Assembly: GCF_047314965.1 (NCBI RefSeq)
Contig: NZ_JBLBVK010000036.1
Coordinates: 28,384-92,383 of the forward strand
Source: JAVJUV01 sp047314965
GTDB lineage: Bacteria; Pseudomonadota; Alphaproteobacteria; Rhodobacterales; Rhodobacteraceae
Reading direction: 5' to 3'
Length of the DNA: 64,000 bases
Part shown: positions 33,378-42,031 of the stretch, one piece after another
Layout of the letters: every line of letters starts with the position of its first letter
How positions within the stretch are numbered: the stretch's first letter is position 1
Translations under genes and position numbers: made by a program
Notes under the pieces: model-generated
The model's database searches: none
What the model was told of the DNA's origin: nothing
Seen by the model: only the letters and a program-made list of their open reading frames with translations

Positions 33378-34589
33378 ATGCGGGAAGCATTCATCTACGA
33401 CGCTCTGCGCTCGCCACGAGGCAAGGGTCGCCCCGATGGCAGCCTACACGAAGTCACGCCGGTGAAGCTCTCGGCGGACATGTTGAACGCCATAAAATCG
33501 CGCAACGGACTCGATGGTCATGCGGTTGAAGACGTGATTTGGGGAAATGCCACTCAGGTAAAAGAGCAGGGTGGTTGCCTTGCCCGGACTGCGGTGCTGG
33601 CGAGCGATTTGGACGAGCGCATTCCCGGTCTGTCGATCAATCGTTTTTGTGCATCTGGAATGGAGGCGGTCAACCTTGCCGCAAACCAGGTTCGTGGAGG
33701 AGCGGGCGATGCCTATATCGCCGGTGGTGTCGAATGCATGAGCCGGGTCGCGATGGGCTCGGACGGTGCCGCAATTGCCGTCGATCCTTCCGTCGCTATG
33801 AAAACCTACTTTGTGCCTCAGGGTATCTCGGCCGACATCATTGCCACCGAATATGGCATAAGCCGCGACGATGCCGACGCTTTCGCAGTCGAGAGCCAGA
33901 GGCGCGCTGCAGCAGCCTGGAATGACGGCCGGTTCAGTGGGTCGATTGTGGCGATAAAGGACCAGAACGGTCTGCCGATCTTGGACCGCGACGAATACAT
34001 GCGGCCTGGAACCGACATGCAGGCGCTTGGTGCACTGAAAGCGTCTTTCAAGGACCAGGGCGAAGTTATGCCCGGCTTCGACAAGGTGGCGCTCATGAAG
34101 TACCCCCATCTGGAGAAGATCAATCACATCCACCACGCTGGCAACTCGTCGGGTATTGTGGATGGAGCGGCCGCTGTCCTTGTTGGATCGAAGGATTTTG
34201 GCGAAGCCAACGGACTGAAACCACGCGCCCGCATTCGTGCAACTGCCAAGATCGGAACCGACCCGACGATCATGTTGACCGGTCCGGTTCCCGTTACCCA
34301 GAAGATCCTTGCCGACAGTGGCATGGCCATTTCCGACATCGACCTTTTCGAGGTGAACGAGGCGTTTTCCTCTGTCGTGTTGCGTTTCATGCAGGCGTTC
34401 GATGTTGATCATGGCCGGCTCAACGTGAACGGTGGTGCGATCGCAATGGGTCATCCACTTGGCGCCTCGGGAGCCATAATCATTGGCACTTTGCTCGATG
34501 AGCTTGAGAGGCAAGACAAGCAGGTCGGTCTTGCCACGCTATGCGTTGCTTCCGGGATGGGGGCAGCAACAATCATCGAGCGAGTTTAA
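33378..34589 (+). CDS. fadA: acetyl-CoA C-acyltransferase (thiolase)
   Basis: Last step of beta-oxidation: thiolytic cleavage of 3-ketoacyl-CoA. The nucleophilic Cys91 is in R-F-C-A-S-G-M-E-A, the histidine in G-G-A-I-A-M-G-H-P-L-G-A-S-G near residue 360, and the second cysteine in L-C-V-A-S-G-M-G near residue 390. Length (403 aa) and the conserved G-S-A-L-K insertion type fit FadA-like thiolases. ATG 33378 has a GGAG site. It lies upstream of fadJ in the same direction, separated by an NTF2-like gene. Confidence 0.93.
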   Translation: MREAFIYDALRSPRGKGRPDGSLHEVTPVKLSADMLNAIKSRNGLDGHAVEDVIWGNATQVKEQGGCLARTAVLASDLDERIPGLSINRFCASGMEAVNLAANQVRGGAGDAYIAGGVECMSRVAMGSDGAAIAVDPSVAMKTYFVPQGISADIIATEYGISRDDADAFAVESQRRAAAAWNDGRFSGSIVAIKDQNGLPILDRDEYMRPGTDMQALGALKASFKDQGEVMPGFDKVALMKYPHLEKINHIHHAGNSSGIVDGAAAVLVGSKDFGEANGLKPRARIRATAKIGTDPTIMLTGPVPVTQKILADSGMAISDIDLFEVNEAFSSVVLRFMQAFDVDHGRLNVNGGAIAMGHPLGASGAIIIGTLLDELERQDKQVGLATLCVASGMGAATIIERV

Positions 34590-34715
34590 CATTGTCACAC
34601 AGATATGGATTTTATCCGGTGCGTCTTGCGGTTGGCTTAAACTCCAGTACTTTGTCAGCAAGGGGTAGTTTGGTCAGTTGCAAAAGTCGCAGCGCCGTAG
34701 AAATCGGAATTGTTT

Positions 34716-35156
34716 GTGAGCGATTACGAAAGAGCTCTGATTCGTCAGATGAATCGGCTATTCAACGCCGGGCGATTAGACGCGCTTGTAGAGCTTTTTG
34801 CGCCAGTGCTGCCGATCTACACAGACAACGGCATCAGCCTGAGTGCCACGCACGCCGATACCAAGAAATCGCTCCTTCGGCTTATGGAAGCTGCAAGGGA
34901 TCGAGGCTCGGTTCTGCTGGAACACGAAATAAAGTCAGTGCAGGTCTCTCCAAAAAGCACATCGAGCGTTGTCTTCGTGGCGTGGAACTATCTGGGCGCA
35001 GATGGGCATGCAGTGGCTTCCGGAGAAGTGAAATATTACTGCGGAAGGGATCCGCTCGGCATCGCCCGGATCCTCATGGTCGAGTATGTGACGCCGGCCT
35101 TTACCGAGGCTCTGTCCGAAGTGCCCAGATCGAAGAATTCACGTGTCCTGAACTGA
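34716..35156 (+). CDS. NTF2/SnoaL-like protein, 146 aa
   Basis: A small protein with an N-terminal helical region (Y-E-R-A-L-I-R-Q-M-N-R-L-F-N-A-G-R-L) and a curved sheet core consistent with the NTF2-like/SnoaL fold: S-V-L-L-E-H-E-I-K-S-V, S-S-V-V-F-V-A-W-N-Y and G-E-V-K-Y-Y-C-G. Such proteins serve as isomerases, hydrolases or ligand binders; no active residues are assignable. GTG 34716 has GGA upstream; ATG 34746 is an alternative. Its place between fadA and fadJ suggests an auxiliary role in the same catabolic block. Confidence 0.6.
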   Translation: MSDYERALIRQMNRLFNAGRLDALVELFAPVLPIYTDNGISLSATHADTKKSLLRLMEAARDRGSVLLEHEIKSVQVSPKSTSSVVFVAWNYLGADGHAVASGEVKYYCGRDPLGIARILMVEYVTPAFTEALSEVPRSKNSRVLN

Positions 35157-35244
35157 GGTCGTTTCAGTCGGACCAGTTGTCAGGCAGCGGAACACCGTTC
35201 GCCGCGGCGAAAATCGTTCCAACCATGCTTCCAGGAGGTCACTT

Positions 35245-37446
35245 GTGACAGACTTTACCTATGCGCTTGATGAGGATGGCGTTGCCGTCATCACCTGGGA
35301 TGTGCCGGGCAAATCGATGAATGTGCTGACCCGCGAGGCGTTTGCGCTTGTTGAAGGGTTTGTCGATGATGCGCTGGCCGACGAAAACGTAAAGGGGATC
35401 GTCATAACCTCGGGCAAGGATAGTTTTGCCGGCGGCATGGACCTGAACGTGCTCGCCAGCATCAAATCCACTGCAGGTGATGATCCGGCTCCGGCGCTGT
35501 TCGATTTCATAATGAACGGTCATCGGATCCTGCGTAAGATCGAGCGCGCCGGAATGGACCCGAAGACCAACAAGGGCGGCAAGCCGATTGCCTGTGCGAT
35601 ACCCGGCATTTGTGCCGGCATCGGCACGGAAATCGCCTTGGCCTGCCATAAGCGGTTCATGTCGGACAATCCAAAGGGACGCATCGGTTTGCCCGAGATT
35701 CTGGTGGGTCTCTTTCCTGGCGCCGGCGGTACCACGCGGTACTCCCGGATGGTTGGCGCCCTGGCCGCCGCCCCTGTGTTGCTTGAAGGCAAGATGCTTG
35801 AACCGGCAAAAGCCAAATCGGCGCAGCTTGTCGACGAGGTCGTTCCGGCCGGTGAACTTCTGACGAAGGCCAAGGAGTGGGTGCTGTCGGCAACCGACGC
35901 CGACATCGTCAAGCCTTGGGACCAGAAGGGTTTCAAGATGCCCGGAGGGGAGCCCTACCACCCGCAGGGTTTCATGACCTTTGTTGGCGCATCCGCCATG
36001 ATCAACGGCAAGACCCAGGGCGTATATCCCGCAGCAAAGGCCTTGCTCAGCGCCATCTACGAAGGTGCGATGTTGCCGTTCGATACGGCACTTCGCGTCG
36101 AGGCCCGGTATTTTACCCAAGTCCTCATGGATCCGACGTCGTCGGCCATGATCCGCTCTCTTTTCATCAACAAGGAGGCGCTTGAAAAAGGCGCCAACCG
36201 TCCGGATTTGCCCGATCAGAAGGTAAAGAAGGTCGGTATCCTGGGCGCAGGAATGATGGGTGCGGGCATTGCATATGTCAGTGCCAACGCTGGAATCGAA
36301 GTTGTGCTGATAGACCAAAGCCAGGAGGCGGCGGACAAGGGTAAGTCATATTCCGGAGGCATTCTGGACAAGGGAATGCAGCGCCGGAAAGTGACCGAGG
36401 AAAAGAAGGCCGAGGTTCTCGGACGTATCGCGGCCACGACTGATCTGGGTGAACTTTCGGACTGCGACCTGATCGTCGAAGCCGTCTTCGAAGACCCGGC
36501 AGTCAAGGCCGAGATGACAAAGAAGGTCGAGGCGATTGTCGACGAGGACTGCATTTTTGCGACCAATACATCCACGTTGCCCATTACCGAGTTGGCAAAG
36601 GCCAGTTTGAGGCCGGAACAGTTTATTGGCATCCACTTCTTCTCACCGGTCGACAAGATGCTGCTTGTCGAGATCATCAAGGGGTATGACACGGGTGATC
36701 GGGCGGTTGCAAAAGCGCTCGATTACGTGCGCCAAATTCGCAAGACACCCATCGTCGTGAACGATGCCCGCTTCTTCTACGCCAATCGTTGCATCATTCC
36801 CTACATTAACGAAGGCATCAGGATGGTGGGTGAGGGCGTGGAACCTGCTCTGATCGAAAATGCGGCCAGATTGCTCGGATTTCCGGTAGGTCCTTTGCAG
36901 TTGGTTGACGAAACTTCGATCGATTTGGGTGTGAAGATTGCAAAGGCGACAAAGGCGGCGATGGGCGATTGCTATCCGGATGGGGCCGTAGACGAAGTCC
37001 TGTTCTGGATGGCGGACCAGGGGCGGTTGGGTCGAAAATCCAAGGCGGGATTTTATGCATATGACGACGCGGGCAGGCGTACTGGTCTCTGGGAAGGTCT
37101 GAGGGACCATTACAAGATTTCAGACGATCAGCCCGAACTGACTACTGTTCAGCATCGCCTGATGATGGCGCAGGTTCTGGAAGCTGTCAGGGCGCTTGAG
37201 GAAGGTGTGCTGGAAGATATCCGCGAGGGAGATGTTGGCGCCATCCTTGGGTGGGGATTCGCCCCCTGGTCCGGCGGGCCCTTCTCATGGCTGGACATGA
37301 TCGGGCCCGCGAAAGCCGTTGAAATCTGCGACAGTCTTGCTGATGAAGGTCCACGCTTCAAGACACCAAGTCTTTTGGCCGACGTCGCGGGCAAAGGGCA
37401 GACATTTTATGCGCGTTTCAGCCCCGCATCGAAGTCGGCCGCCTGA
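35245..37446 (+). CDS. 3-hydroxyacyl-CoA dehydrogenase / enoyl-CoA hydratase (FadJ/FadB type)
   Basis: Bifunctional beta-oxidation enzyme of 733 residues. The crotonase part (about residues 1-300) has an oxyanion-loop N-terminus and G-L-P-E-I-L-V-G-L-F-P-G-A-G-G-T near residue 150, with the catalytic Glu in it. The NAD-binding domain starts at V-G-I-L-G-A-G-M-M-G-A-G-I near residue 330; the dehydrogenase signature is F-I-G-I-H-F-F-S-P-V near residue 460 and the second dimer domain follows. GTG start at 35245 has AGGAGG upstream. With fadA and the dehydrogenase it completes the cycle. Confidence 0.92.
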   Translation: MTDFTYALDEDGVAVITWDVPGKSMNVLTREAFALVEGFVDDALADENVKGIVITSGKDSFAGGMDLNVLASIKSTAGDDPAPALFDFIMNGHRILRKIERAGMDPKTNKGGKPIACAIPGICAGIGTEIALACHKRFMSDNPKGRIGLPEILVGLFPGAGGTTRYSRMVGALAAAPVLLEGKMLEPAKAKSAQLVDEVVPAGELLTKAKEWVLSATDADIVKPWDQKGFKMPGGEPYHPQGFMTFVGASAMINGKTQGVYPAAKALLSAIYEGAMLPFDTALRVEARYFTQVLMDPTSSAMIRSLFINKEALEKGANRPDLPDQKVKKVGILGAGMMGAGIAYVSANAGIEVVLIDQSQEAADKGKSYSGGILDKGMQRRKVTEEKKAEVLGRIAATTDLGELSDCDLIVEAVFEDPAVKAEMTKKVEAIVDEDCIFATNTSTLPITELAKASLRPEQFIGIHFFSPVDKMLLVEIIKGYDTGDRAVAKALDYVRQIRKTPIVVNDARFFYANRCIIPYINEGIRMVGEGVEPALIENAARLLGFPVGPLQLVDETSIDLGVKIAKATKAAMGDCYPDGAVDEVLFWMADQGRLGRKSKAGFYAYDDAGRRTGLWEGLRDHYKISDDQPELTTVQHRLMMAQVLEAVRALEEGVLEDIREGDVGAILGWGFAPWSGGPFSWLDMIGPAKAVEICDSLADEGPRFKTPSLLADVAGKGQTFYARFSPASKSAA

Positions 37447-37489
37447 TAGAGGCAGGAGAACGTCTTGTTGAGAGAGTTGCACGGGGCCG

Positions 37490-37511
37490 GTCGGTTTGGC
37501 CGACTTCTTTT
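37490..37511 (+). terminator. terminator-like hairpin after fadJ
   Basis: A 5-base stem (GTCGG / CCGAC) with a 5-base loop is followed by TTCTTTT, about 45 bases after the fadJ stop. It is a weak but plausible end of the beta-oxidation operon. Confidence 0.5.
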
Positions 37512-37665
37512 CTGTTCATCTTGGCTTTTCTCGTTCCGCCAAATCACGAGGGGCTTCCGTCCTTTGCAAAATTGACCTGCGGCAGAACGTGACACCAGAC
37601 AGACGTGACAGCGCTTTCGGATTGCGCTAGTCACCCTTCAAGAGATTTGTGGAGAACCTCGAAAA

Positions 37666-37800
37666 ATGGCTGAACACAAGCACGGCGAAATGGATGTTAC
37701 GGCGCAGGAGAAGACCTTCGAAGGTTTCATGCGCTGGGTGACCAATGGGGCCATCGTATGCATCTTGGTCCTGGTCTTCCTCGCCATCTTCAATTCCTGA
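37666..37800 (+). CDS. aa3-type cytochrome c oxidase subunit IV, 44 aa
   Basis: A tiny membrane protein: a polar N-terminus (M-A-E-H-K-H-G-E-M-D), an amphipathic stretch E-K-T-F-E-G-F-M-R-W and one membrane helix (about residues 28-43). It matches the small subunit IV of the aa3 oxidase in Paracoccus and Rhodobacter, which binds the oxidase core without cofactors. GGAG lies about 10 bases upstream of the ATG. The genes for the main oxidase subunits are not in this window. Confidence 0.75.
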   Translation: MAEHKHGEMDVTAQEKTFEGFMRWVTNGAIVCILVLVFLAIFNS

Positions 37801-37811
37801 GTTCTGGGGCG

Positions 37812-38441
37812 ATGCGGCTTCGCCGTCTCGCGTTTTTGCTGCTGATGCCCTTGTGGCTGGCTGCTTGCGGTGGGCCGGCGGAACCCGTCTGGTCACCCGA
37901 TGAGGCTATAAGAAAGTACGCCTATCGGCATGACGGCCCGCCCGAAGTGCGTCTATACACCGTGGTGAGTACCAGAAACGGTTCGGGCGCACACTCCGGC
38001 CTGTTGATCAATGCGCCCTCTGGCAGGATTCTATTCGACCCTGCTGGAACGTTCACCCTGCCGTTTACGCCGGAACGAAATGACGTCCACTACGGCATGA
38101 CCGACAATGCCCTCAAAGTTTACATAGACTATCATGCGCGCGAGACATTCGACGTTATTGAACAGCGCGTCATGGTCTCCGCCGATCAGGCGGAGCGCCT
38201 TGCGCGGCTTGTGAAGGAATACGGGGCGGTTCCGAAAGCCCAGTGTTCGCTGTCCATCACGCGCATTCTGCGGCAGGTTGCCGGTTTTGAAACTGTGCCG
38301 GTCAGCTATTTTCCTGTTAGCACGTCGAAGCGGTTCGCGAGACTGTCAGGAGTGACAGAACGGGTTATCACGGACAACGATGCCGACAAGAACCACAATG
38401 TTCTGTTCCAGGCGAGTATAGCGGGCCCTAGCCCAAGTTAA
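37812..38441 (+). CDS. lipoprotein, hypothetical, 209 aa
   Basis: A signal peptide with lipobox L-W-L-A-A-C (Cys about residue 19) marks an outer- or inner-membrane lipoprotein. The mature part is a mixed alpha-beta domain with R-L-Y-T-V-V-S-T-R-N-G-S-G-A-H-S-G, where a Gly/Ser/His-rich turn stands out, and Q-C-S-L-S-I-T. The conserved His and Cys positions are reminiscent of amidase/peptidase-like NlpC folds, but I cannot be sure. Its 3' end overlaps the convergent azlD gene by 14 bases. Confidence 0.65.
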   Translation: MRLRRLAFLLLMPLWLAACGGPAEPVWSPDEAIRKYAYRHDGPPEVRLYTVVSTRNGSGAHSGLLINAPSGRILFDPAGTFTLPFTPERNDVHYGMTDNALKVYIDYHARETFDVIEQRVMVSADQAERLARLVKEYGAVPKAQCSLSITRILRQVAGFETVPVSYFPVSTSKRFARLSGVTERVITDNDADKNHNVLFQASIAGPSPS

Positions 38442-38754
38442 GTAGCAGGCCCAAAGTCGCGGCTCCTGCAAAGACGCCCCATAGCATGTTTTTCTTCCAG
38501 TACGCGACCAGCAGGGTCATTAACGCTGCGGCCATGCGAGCAGGGTCAGGATTTCCTTCGGTCGCCGCCGGCCAGACCGCAAGCGGGGCGACGAGGCCGG
38601 GCAAGACGGCGACAGGTGTATATCTCAGGTGACGCAGCAGCCAGTCCGGCATTGCACGGCTGCCGAGAAGGCCAAGGAACGAGAGCCGAACCAGGTAGGT
38701 TCCGATGCCGAGGAGAATGACGACGGTCCAGATTTCGACGGCGGAGTATCTCAT
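38428..38754 (-). CDS. azlD: AzlD-family branched-chain amino acid permease subunit
   Basis: A 108-residue protein with four hydrophobic helices, the small partner of AzlC in exporting branched-chain amino acids. R-Y-T-P-V-A-V-L-P-G-L-V and G-T-Y-L-V-R-L-S-F match the AzlD family. ATG 38754 overlaps the azlC stop (ATGA). The C-terminus overlaps the lipoprotein gene on the other strand. Confidence 0.88.
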   Translation of the reverse strand: MRYSAVEIWTVVILLGIGTYLVRLSFLGLLGSRAMPDWLLRHLRYTPVAVLPGLVAPLAVWPAATEGNPDPARMAAALMTLLVAYWKKNMLWGVFAGAATLGLLLNLG

Positions 38755-39452
38755 CGCATCAGCCTCCTCTCGGTCTCCGCGCCAACCATCATTGCAAGGA
38801 TACCTGCAACAAGAAGTCCGAACCCGGTTGGTAGGCTTGCCAAAAGCAACGCCATCACGACCGAAGTCACTGCTGCCGCGACATGGGCGATTGTGCGCAG
38901 CATTGGGGCAACAAGCGCCAAAAAGAGGATCGGCATCGCGAAATCGAGCGCCCATTCCTCTGGGATTGCGGTTCCCGCCACCGCGCCGATCCAGGTAAAT
39001 GCGACCCAGATCGGCATGACCGGTACGACCGAGCCCATGAAGAATGCGAACTTGTCGCCAAGCTTCATGTCAGGACTTTCTTCGAACTTTGACATGCCTA
39101 CTGCAAAGCTCTGGTCCACGTTGCAATAGGCGACCAAAGCACGCTTTCCAAATGTCAGGCCGCCCAGATGTGGCTGAAGACTGGCCGAGTACATCGCCAT
39201 GCGCAGGTTGACGGCGAGTGCCGCGGCCAGGGTCAGCCAGACCGGTGCATTCTCGGACATGAGTTGGATTGCAGTGAATTGCGATGCTCCGGCGATGACC
39301 AGAACCGAAAACCCCATGGTCTGGGCGATATTGAGGCCGGCCTCGGTTGCGACCACGCCGAACAGCGTAGCAAACGGGATTGCGAAGACGGTAAAGGGAA
39401 GACCAGCAAGGACACCCTGCCGAAAAGCGGAATTTGATGTGGTGGTGGACAT
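38751..39452 (-). CDS. azlC: AzlC-family branched-chain amino acid permease subunit
   Basis: A 233-residue inner-membrane protein with five or six helices and the AzlC motifs G-V-L-A-G-L-P-F near residue 13, A-G-A-S-Q-F-T-A-I near residue 52, V-N-L-R-M-A-M-Y near residue 80 and D-Q-S-F-A near 112. With AzlD it forms an exporter for branched-chain amino acids (azaleucine resistance in Bacillus). It lies divergently from fdhD with about 60 bases between the starts. Confidence 0.9.
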   Translation of the reverse strand: MSTTTSNSAFRQGVLAGLPFTVFAIPFATLFGVVATEAGLNIAQTMGFSVLVIAGASQFTAIQLMSENAPVWLTLAAALAVNLRMAMYSASLQPHLGGLTFGKRALVAYCNVDQSFAVGMSKFEESPDMKLGDKFAFFMGSVVPVMPIWVAFTWIGAVAGTAIPEEWALDFAMPILFLALVAPMLRTIAHVAAAVTSVVMALLLASLPTGFGLLVAGILAMMVGAETERRLMR

Positions 39453-39511
39453 TCCCTCGCCCTAAGTTGCAGGAAGACGCGATTATCCGACCGGGAGACA
39501 ATGCGCAAATC

Positions 39512-40393
39512 ATGGCTGCTGATGTGTTCGATCAATATCTGATCGCTCCCGATCCTGATCGGGATGGGCTGACGCGCAAGGTGGAGGGCGTAGACGAGAC
39601 GGGTGAGCGCGGTGCGATTGCTGTCGTCGAGGAAAGACCCCTTACGATCTTCTTGAATGGGCAGGAAATCGTGACGGCGATGACAATCGGTGACTACCCC
39701 GAATACCTCGCACTTGGGTTTCTGCGAAACCAAGGCATGTTGAAAGATGGTGAAGCTGTCACCGGCGTCGATTTCGACGAAGAGCTCGAAACGGTCGTGG
39801 TTCGCACCGACGGAGCGACGACTTACGAAGAGAAGCTGAAGAAGAAGACGCGAACGTCAGGCTGTGCGGTTGGCACCGTTTTCGGTGACATGATGGAGGG
39901 TCTGGAAGGCCTCAAGCTATCGCCTGCGGAAGTCAGAACATCGTGGCTCTACTCTCTGGCGCACAAGATCAACCGAACGCCATCGCTCTATCTGGAAGCC
40001 GGAGCGATTCACGGCACAGTTCTTTGCCATCAGGACCGGCCTTTGGTCTACATGGAGGATGTGGGCCGTCACAATGCGGTCGACAAGATCGCCGGATGGA
40101 TGCTTTCCGAAGGCGTTCCGGGTGAAGACAAGATACTCTACACGACCGGTCGCCTGACATCGGAAATGGTGATCAAATGCGCACATATGGGCATTCCGGT
40201 GCTGGCCTCGCGCTCGGGCTTCACTGCGTGGGGTGTCGACATTGCCCGGCAGGTTGGCCTGACACTGATTGGACGGATGAGGGGACGGCGGTTTCATTGT
40301 CTTTCAGGCGAAGAACGGCTTGTGCGGGACGCTGATCTCAAAGTGGTCGACGACGAGGACCGGAAACATCGCCGGAAAGGGGCAGAGGTTTGA
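39512..40393 (+). CDS. fdhD: formate dehydrogenase accessory sulfurtransferase
   Basis: FdhD transfers sulfur to the Mo-bis-MGD cofactor of formate dehydrogenase-type enzymes. The protein shows G-D-Y-P-E-Y-L-A-L-G-F-L, the reactive-cysteine loop T-S-G-C-A-V-G with one cysteine rather than a CxxC pair, the V-Y-M-E-D-V-G-R-H-N-A-V-D-K motif near residue 185, and G-R-L-T-S-E-M-V. ATG 39512 is used; an in-frame upstream start lacks support. It heads the mob-moe operon and may serve the Mo enzyme at position 1. Confidence 0.93.
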   Translation: MAADVFDQYLIAPDPDRDGLTRKVEGVDETGERGAIAVVEERPLTIFLNGQEIVTAMTIGDYPEYLALGFLRNQGMLKDGEAVTGVDFDEELETVVVRTDGATTYEEKLKKKTRTSGCAVGTVFGDMMEGLEGLKLSPAEVRTSWLYSLAHKINRTPSLYLEAGAIHGTVLCHQDRPLVYMEDVGRHNAVDKIAGWMLSEGVPGEDKILYTTGRLTSEMVIKCAHMGIPVLASRSGFTAWGVDIARQVGLTLIGRMRGRRFHCLSGEERLVRDADLKVVDDEDRKHRRKGAEV

Positions 40394-40401
40394 GGGAACG
40401 G

Positions 40402-40941
40402 ATGGCGTCCTCTTGGGAAGCGGATCAGACCATCCGTTTGAACGTCGCCTACGACCGGACGCTTTGGCGCCGCGCGATGACCGGGTGGTGGCAAAGCGTC
40501 GTCCCGCCTGCGCCTTTTGTCAAACGCGCGATATTCTGGGCCGTGGTTTGGGGATTGATCGGACTTTTGACGGCCCTGATCACCGCTATTGGGTTGACGC
40601 CATTTTACGTTTTCGCCGGACTGATCGGCGCGGCATTCCTGGTCGGAGTCTTCGGTTATCTCCAGCGAACCAGGATGGATCGCTTCTGGGATGTCATCGG
40701 TTCTCATTGGGATAAAGCCGGAGAAACGGAAGTGATCTTCAGCCGAGAGGGCATCCGGCTGACAAACGCAGTGGCGCGCAATGATCTGTCCTGGGCGGCC
40801 GTCGATGCGGTCAAAGGGCAGCGTGGCGTTACCGTGATCCGTTCGGGAATTTCAATGATCGCGGTGCCGGATGCCGCTTTGCCCCCAGGTTTGGCGGGCA
40901 AGGATTTCCGTGATCGCCTTGAAGAGTGGAGGCGGATGTGA
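40402..40941 (+). CDS. YcxB-like membrane protein, 179 aa
   Basis: Two hydrophobic helices (about residues 42-65 and 67-88) are followed by a soluble PH-like domain (E-V-I-F-S-R-E-G-I-R-L-T-N-A near residue 115 and L-S-W-A-A-V-D-A-V). The pattern, with an N-terminal F/Y-D-R-T-L-W stretch, resembles the YcxB-like family of unknown function. GAGG upstream supports ATG 40402. It overlaps mobA by 4 bases (GTGA). Its presence inside a Mo-cofactor operon is unusual. Confidence 0.65.
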   Translation: MASSWEADQTIRLNVAYDRTLWRRAMTGWWQSVVPPAPFVKRAIFWAVVWGLIGLLTALITAIGLTPFYVFAGLIGAAFLVGVFGYLQRTRMDRFWDVIGSHWDKAGETEVIFSREGIRLTNAVARNDLSWAAVDAVKGQRGVTVIRSGISMIAVPDAALPPGLAGKDFRDRLEEWRRM

Positions 40942-41540
40942 AGGCACCGCTTGGCGTCATTCTGGCCGGTGGACAGGCGACTCGCATGGGGGGCGGAGAC
41001 AAGGGCCTTCTCCCACTTGGCGACAGCCTGATAATTGAGCACGTCGTTGAACGGCTTACTCCTCAGGTCGAGGAAATTGCGCTGAACGCCAATGGTGATC
41101 CTGAACGCTTCGAATTTCTTGGTTTGCCGGTGCTTCCGGACAGCGTTGGCGGGTTCGTGGGTCCCTTGGGCGGCGTGCTTGCCGGCTTGGACTGGGCTGC
41201 GGAGCGTGGCGCAACGCATATCGTGACCGCCGCGGCAGACACGCCGTATTTTCCGGGAGACCTTGTGCCGGCGCTTCTTGCCGCAGCCGAAGCGCAGGGA
41301 CATCCTATTGCCCTGGCGCGAACTGAAAACGGTCGGCACCCGACCTTTGGTCTCTGGCCGGTCGATCTGCGTGACGATCTGCGCGCTGCGCTACTGGGCG
41401 GTATGCGCAAGGTGGTTCTTTGGACCGACAGTCATGGAACCGCCTATGCGGATTTTCCGTCAGGGCGCTTCGATCCCTTTTTCAACGTGAATACCCCCGA
41501 AGATCTGGCTGCGGCTCGGGGTATACTGGAGGATTCATGA
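40938..41540 (+). CDS. mobA: molybdenum cofactor guanylyltransferase
   Basis: Transfers GMP from GTP to molybdopterin to form the MGD cofactor of DMSO-reductase-type enzymes. The nucleotidyltransferase signature I-L-A-G-G-Q-A-T-R-M-G-G-G-D-K-G near residue 8 and A-A-A-D-T-P-Y-F near residue 95 are intact, as is N-V-N-T-P-E-D-L near the end. GTG 40938 overlaps the upstream stop and is preceded by GGAGG. 200 residues is normal. Confidence 0.93.
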   Translation: MKAPLGVILAGGQATRMGGGDKGLLPLGDSLIIEHVVERLTPQVEEIALNANGDPERFEFLGLPVLPDSVGGFVGPLGGVLAGLDWAAERGATHIVTAAADTPYFPGDLVPALLAAAEAQGHPIALARTENGRHPTFGLWPVDLRDDLRAALLGGMRKVVLWTDSHGTAYADFPSGRFDPFFNVNTPEDLAAARGILEDS

Positions 41541-42031
41541 AAGTCTGGGGTGTGGTCGGCTGGAAGAATTCGGGCAAGACCGGGCTGATGGAACGGTTGG
41601 TTACTGAATTTACCCGTCGTGGTCTGAGGGTTTCCACGTTGAAACACGCGCATCACAGCTTTGACGTGGATCAGGAGGGAAAGGACAGCTATCGGCATCG
41701 TGTTGCGGGTGCGACCGAAGTTCTTCTGGCGAGTCGTAACCGTTGGGCGTTGATGCATGAGCTGCGTGACGATGTCGAACCGACGCTTGATGATCTCCTT
41801 GGTCGTCTGTCGCCGGTCGATCTGGTGCTTGTGGAAGGCTACAAGCGCGACCGCCACCGAAAGGTCGAGGCGCACCGCGCCGAAACCGGAAATCCATTGA
41901 TTGCCCATTCAGATGAGACCATCCGTGCCGTGGCTTCCGATAGCAATGCAAGCGCCCACGGCCGTCCGACTTTCGACCTTAACGATACACGGGGAATCGC
42001 CGATTTCATCGCCAACGAGTTGGGGCTTTGA
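41537..42031 (+). CDS. mobB: molybdopterin-guanine dinucleotide biosynthesis protein B
   Basis: A P-loop GTPase-like helper of MobA: G-W-K-N-S-G-K-T-G-L near residue 8 is the Walker A motif, and T-L-K-H-A-H-H-S-F near 35 and V-L-V-E-G-Y-K near 98 are MobB hallmarks. ATG 41537 overlaps mobA by the ATGA junction; the following gene starts in its stop codon. 164 residues, standard length. Confidence 0.93.
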   Translation: MKVWGVVGWKNSGKTGLMERLVTEFTRRGLRVSTLKHAHHSFDVDQEGKDSYRHRVAGATEVLLASRNRWALMHELRDDVEPTLDDLLGRLSPVDLVLVEGYKRDRHRKVEAHRAETGNPLIAHSDETIRAVASDSNASAHGRPTFDLNDTRGIADFIANELGL

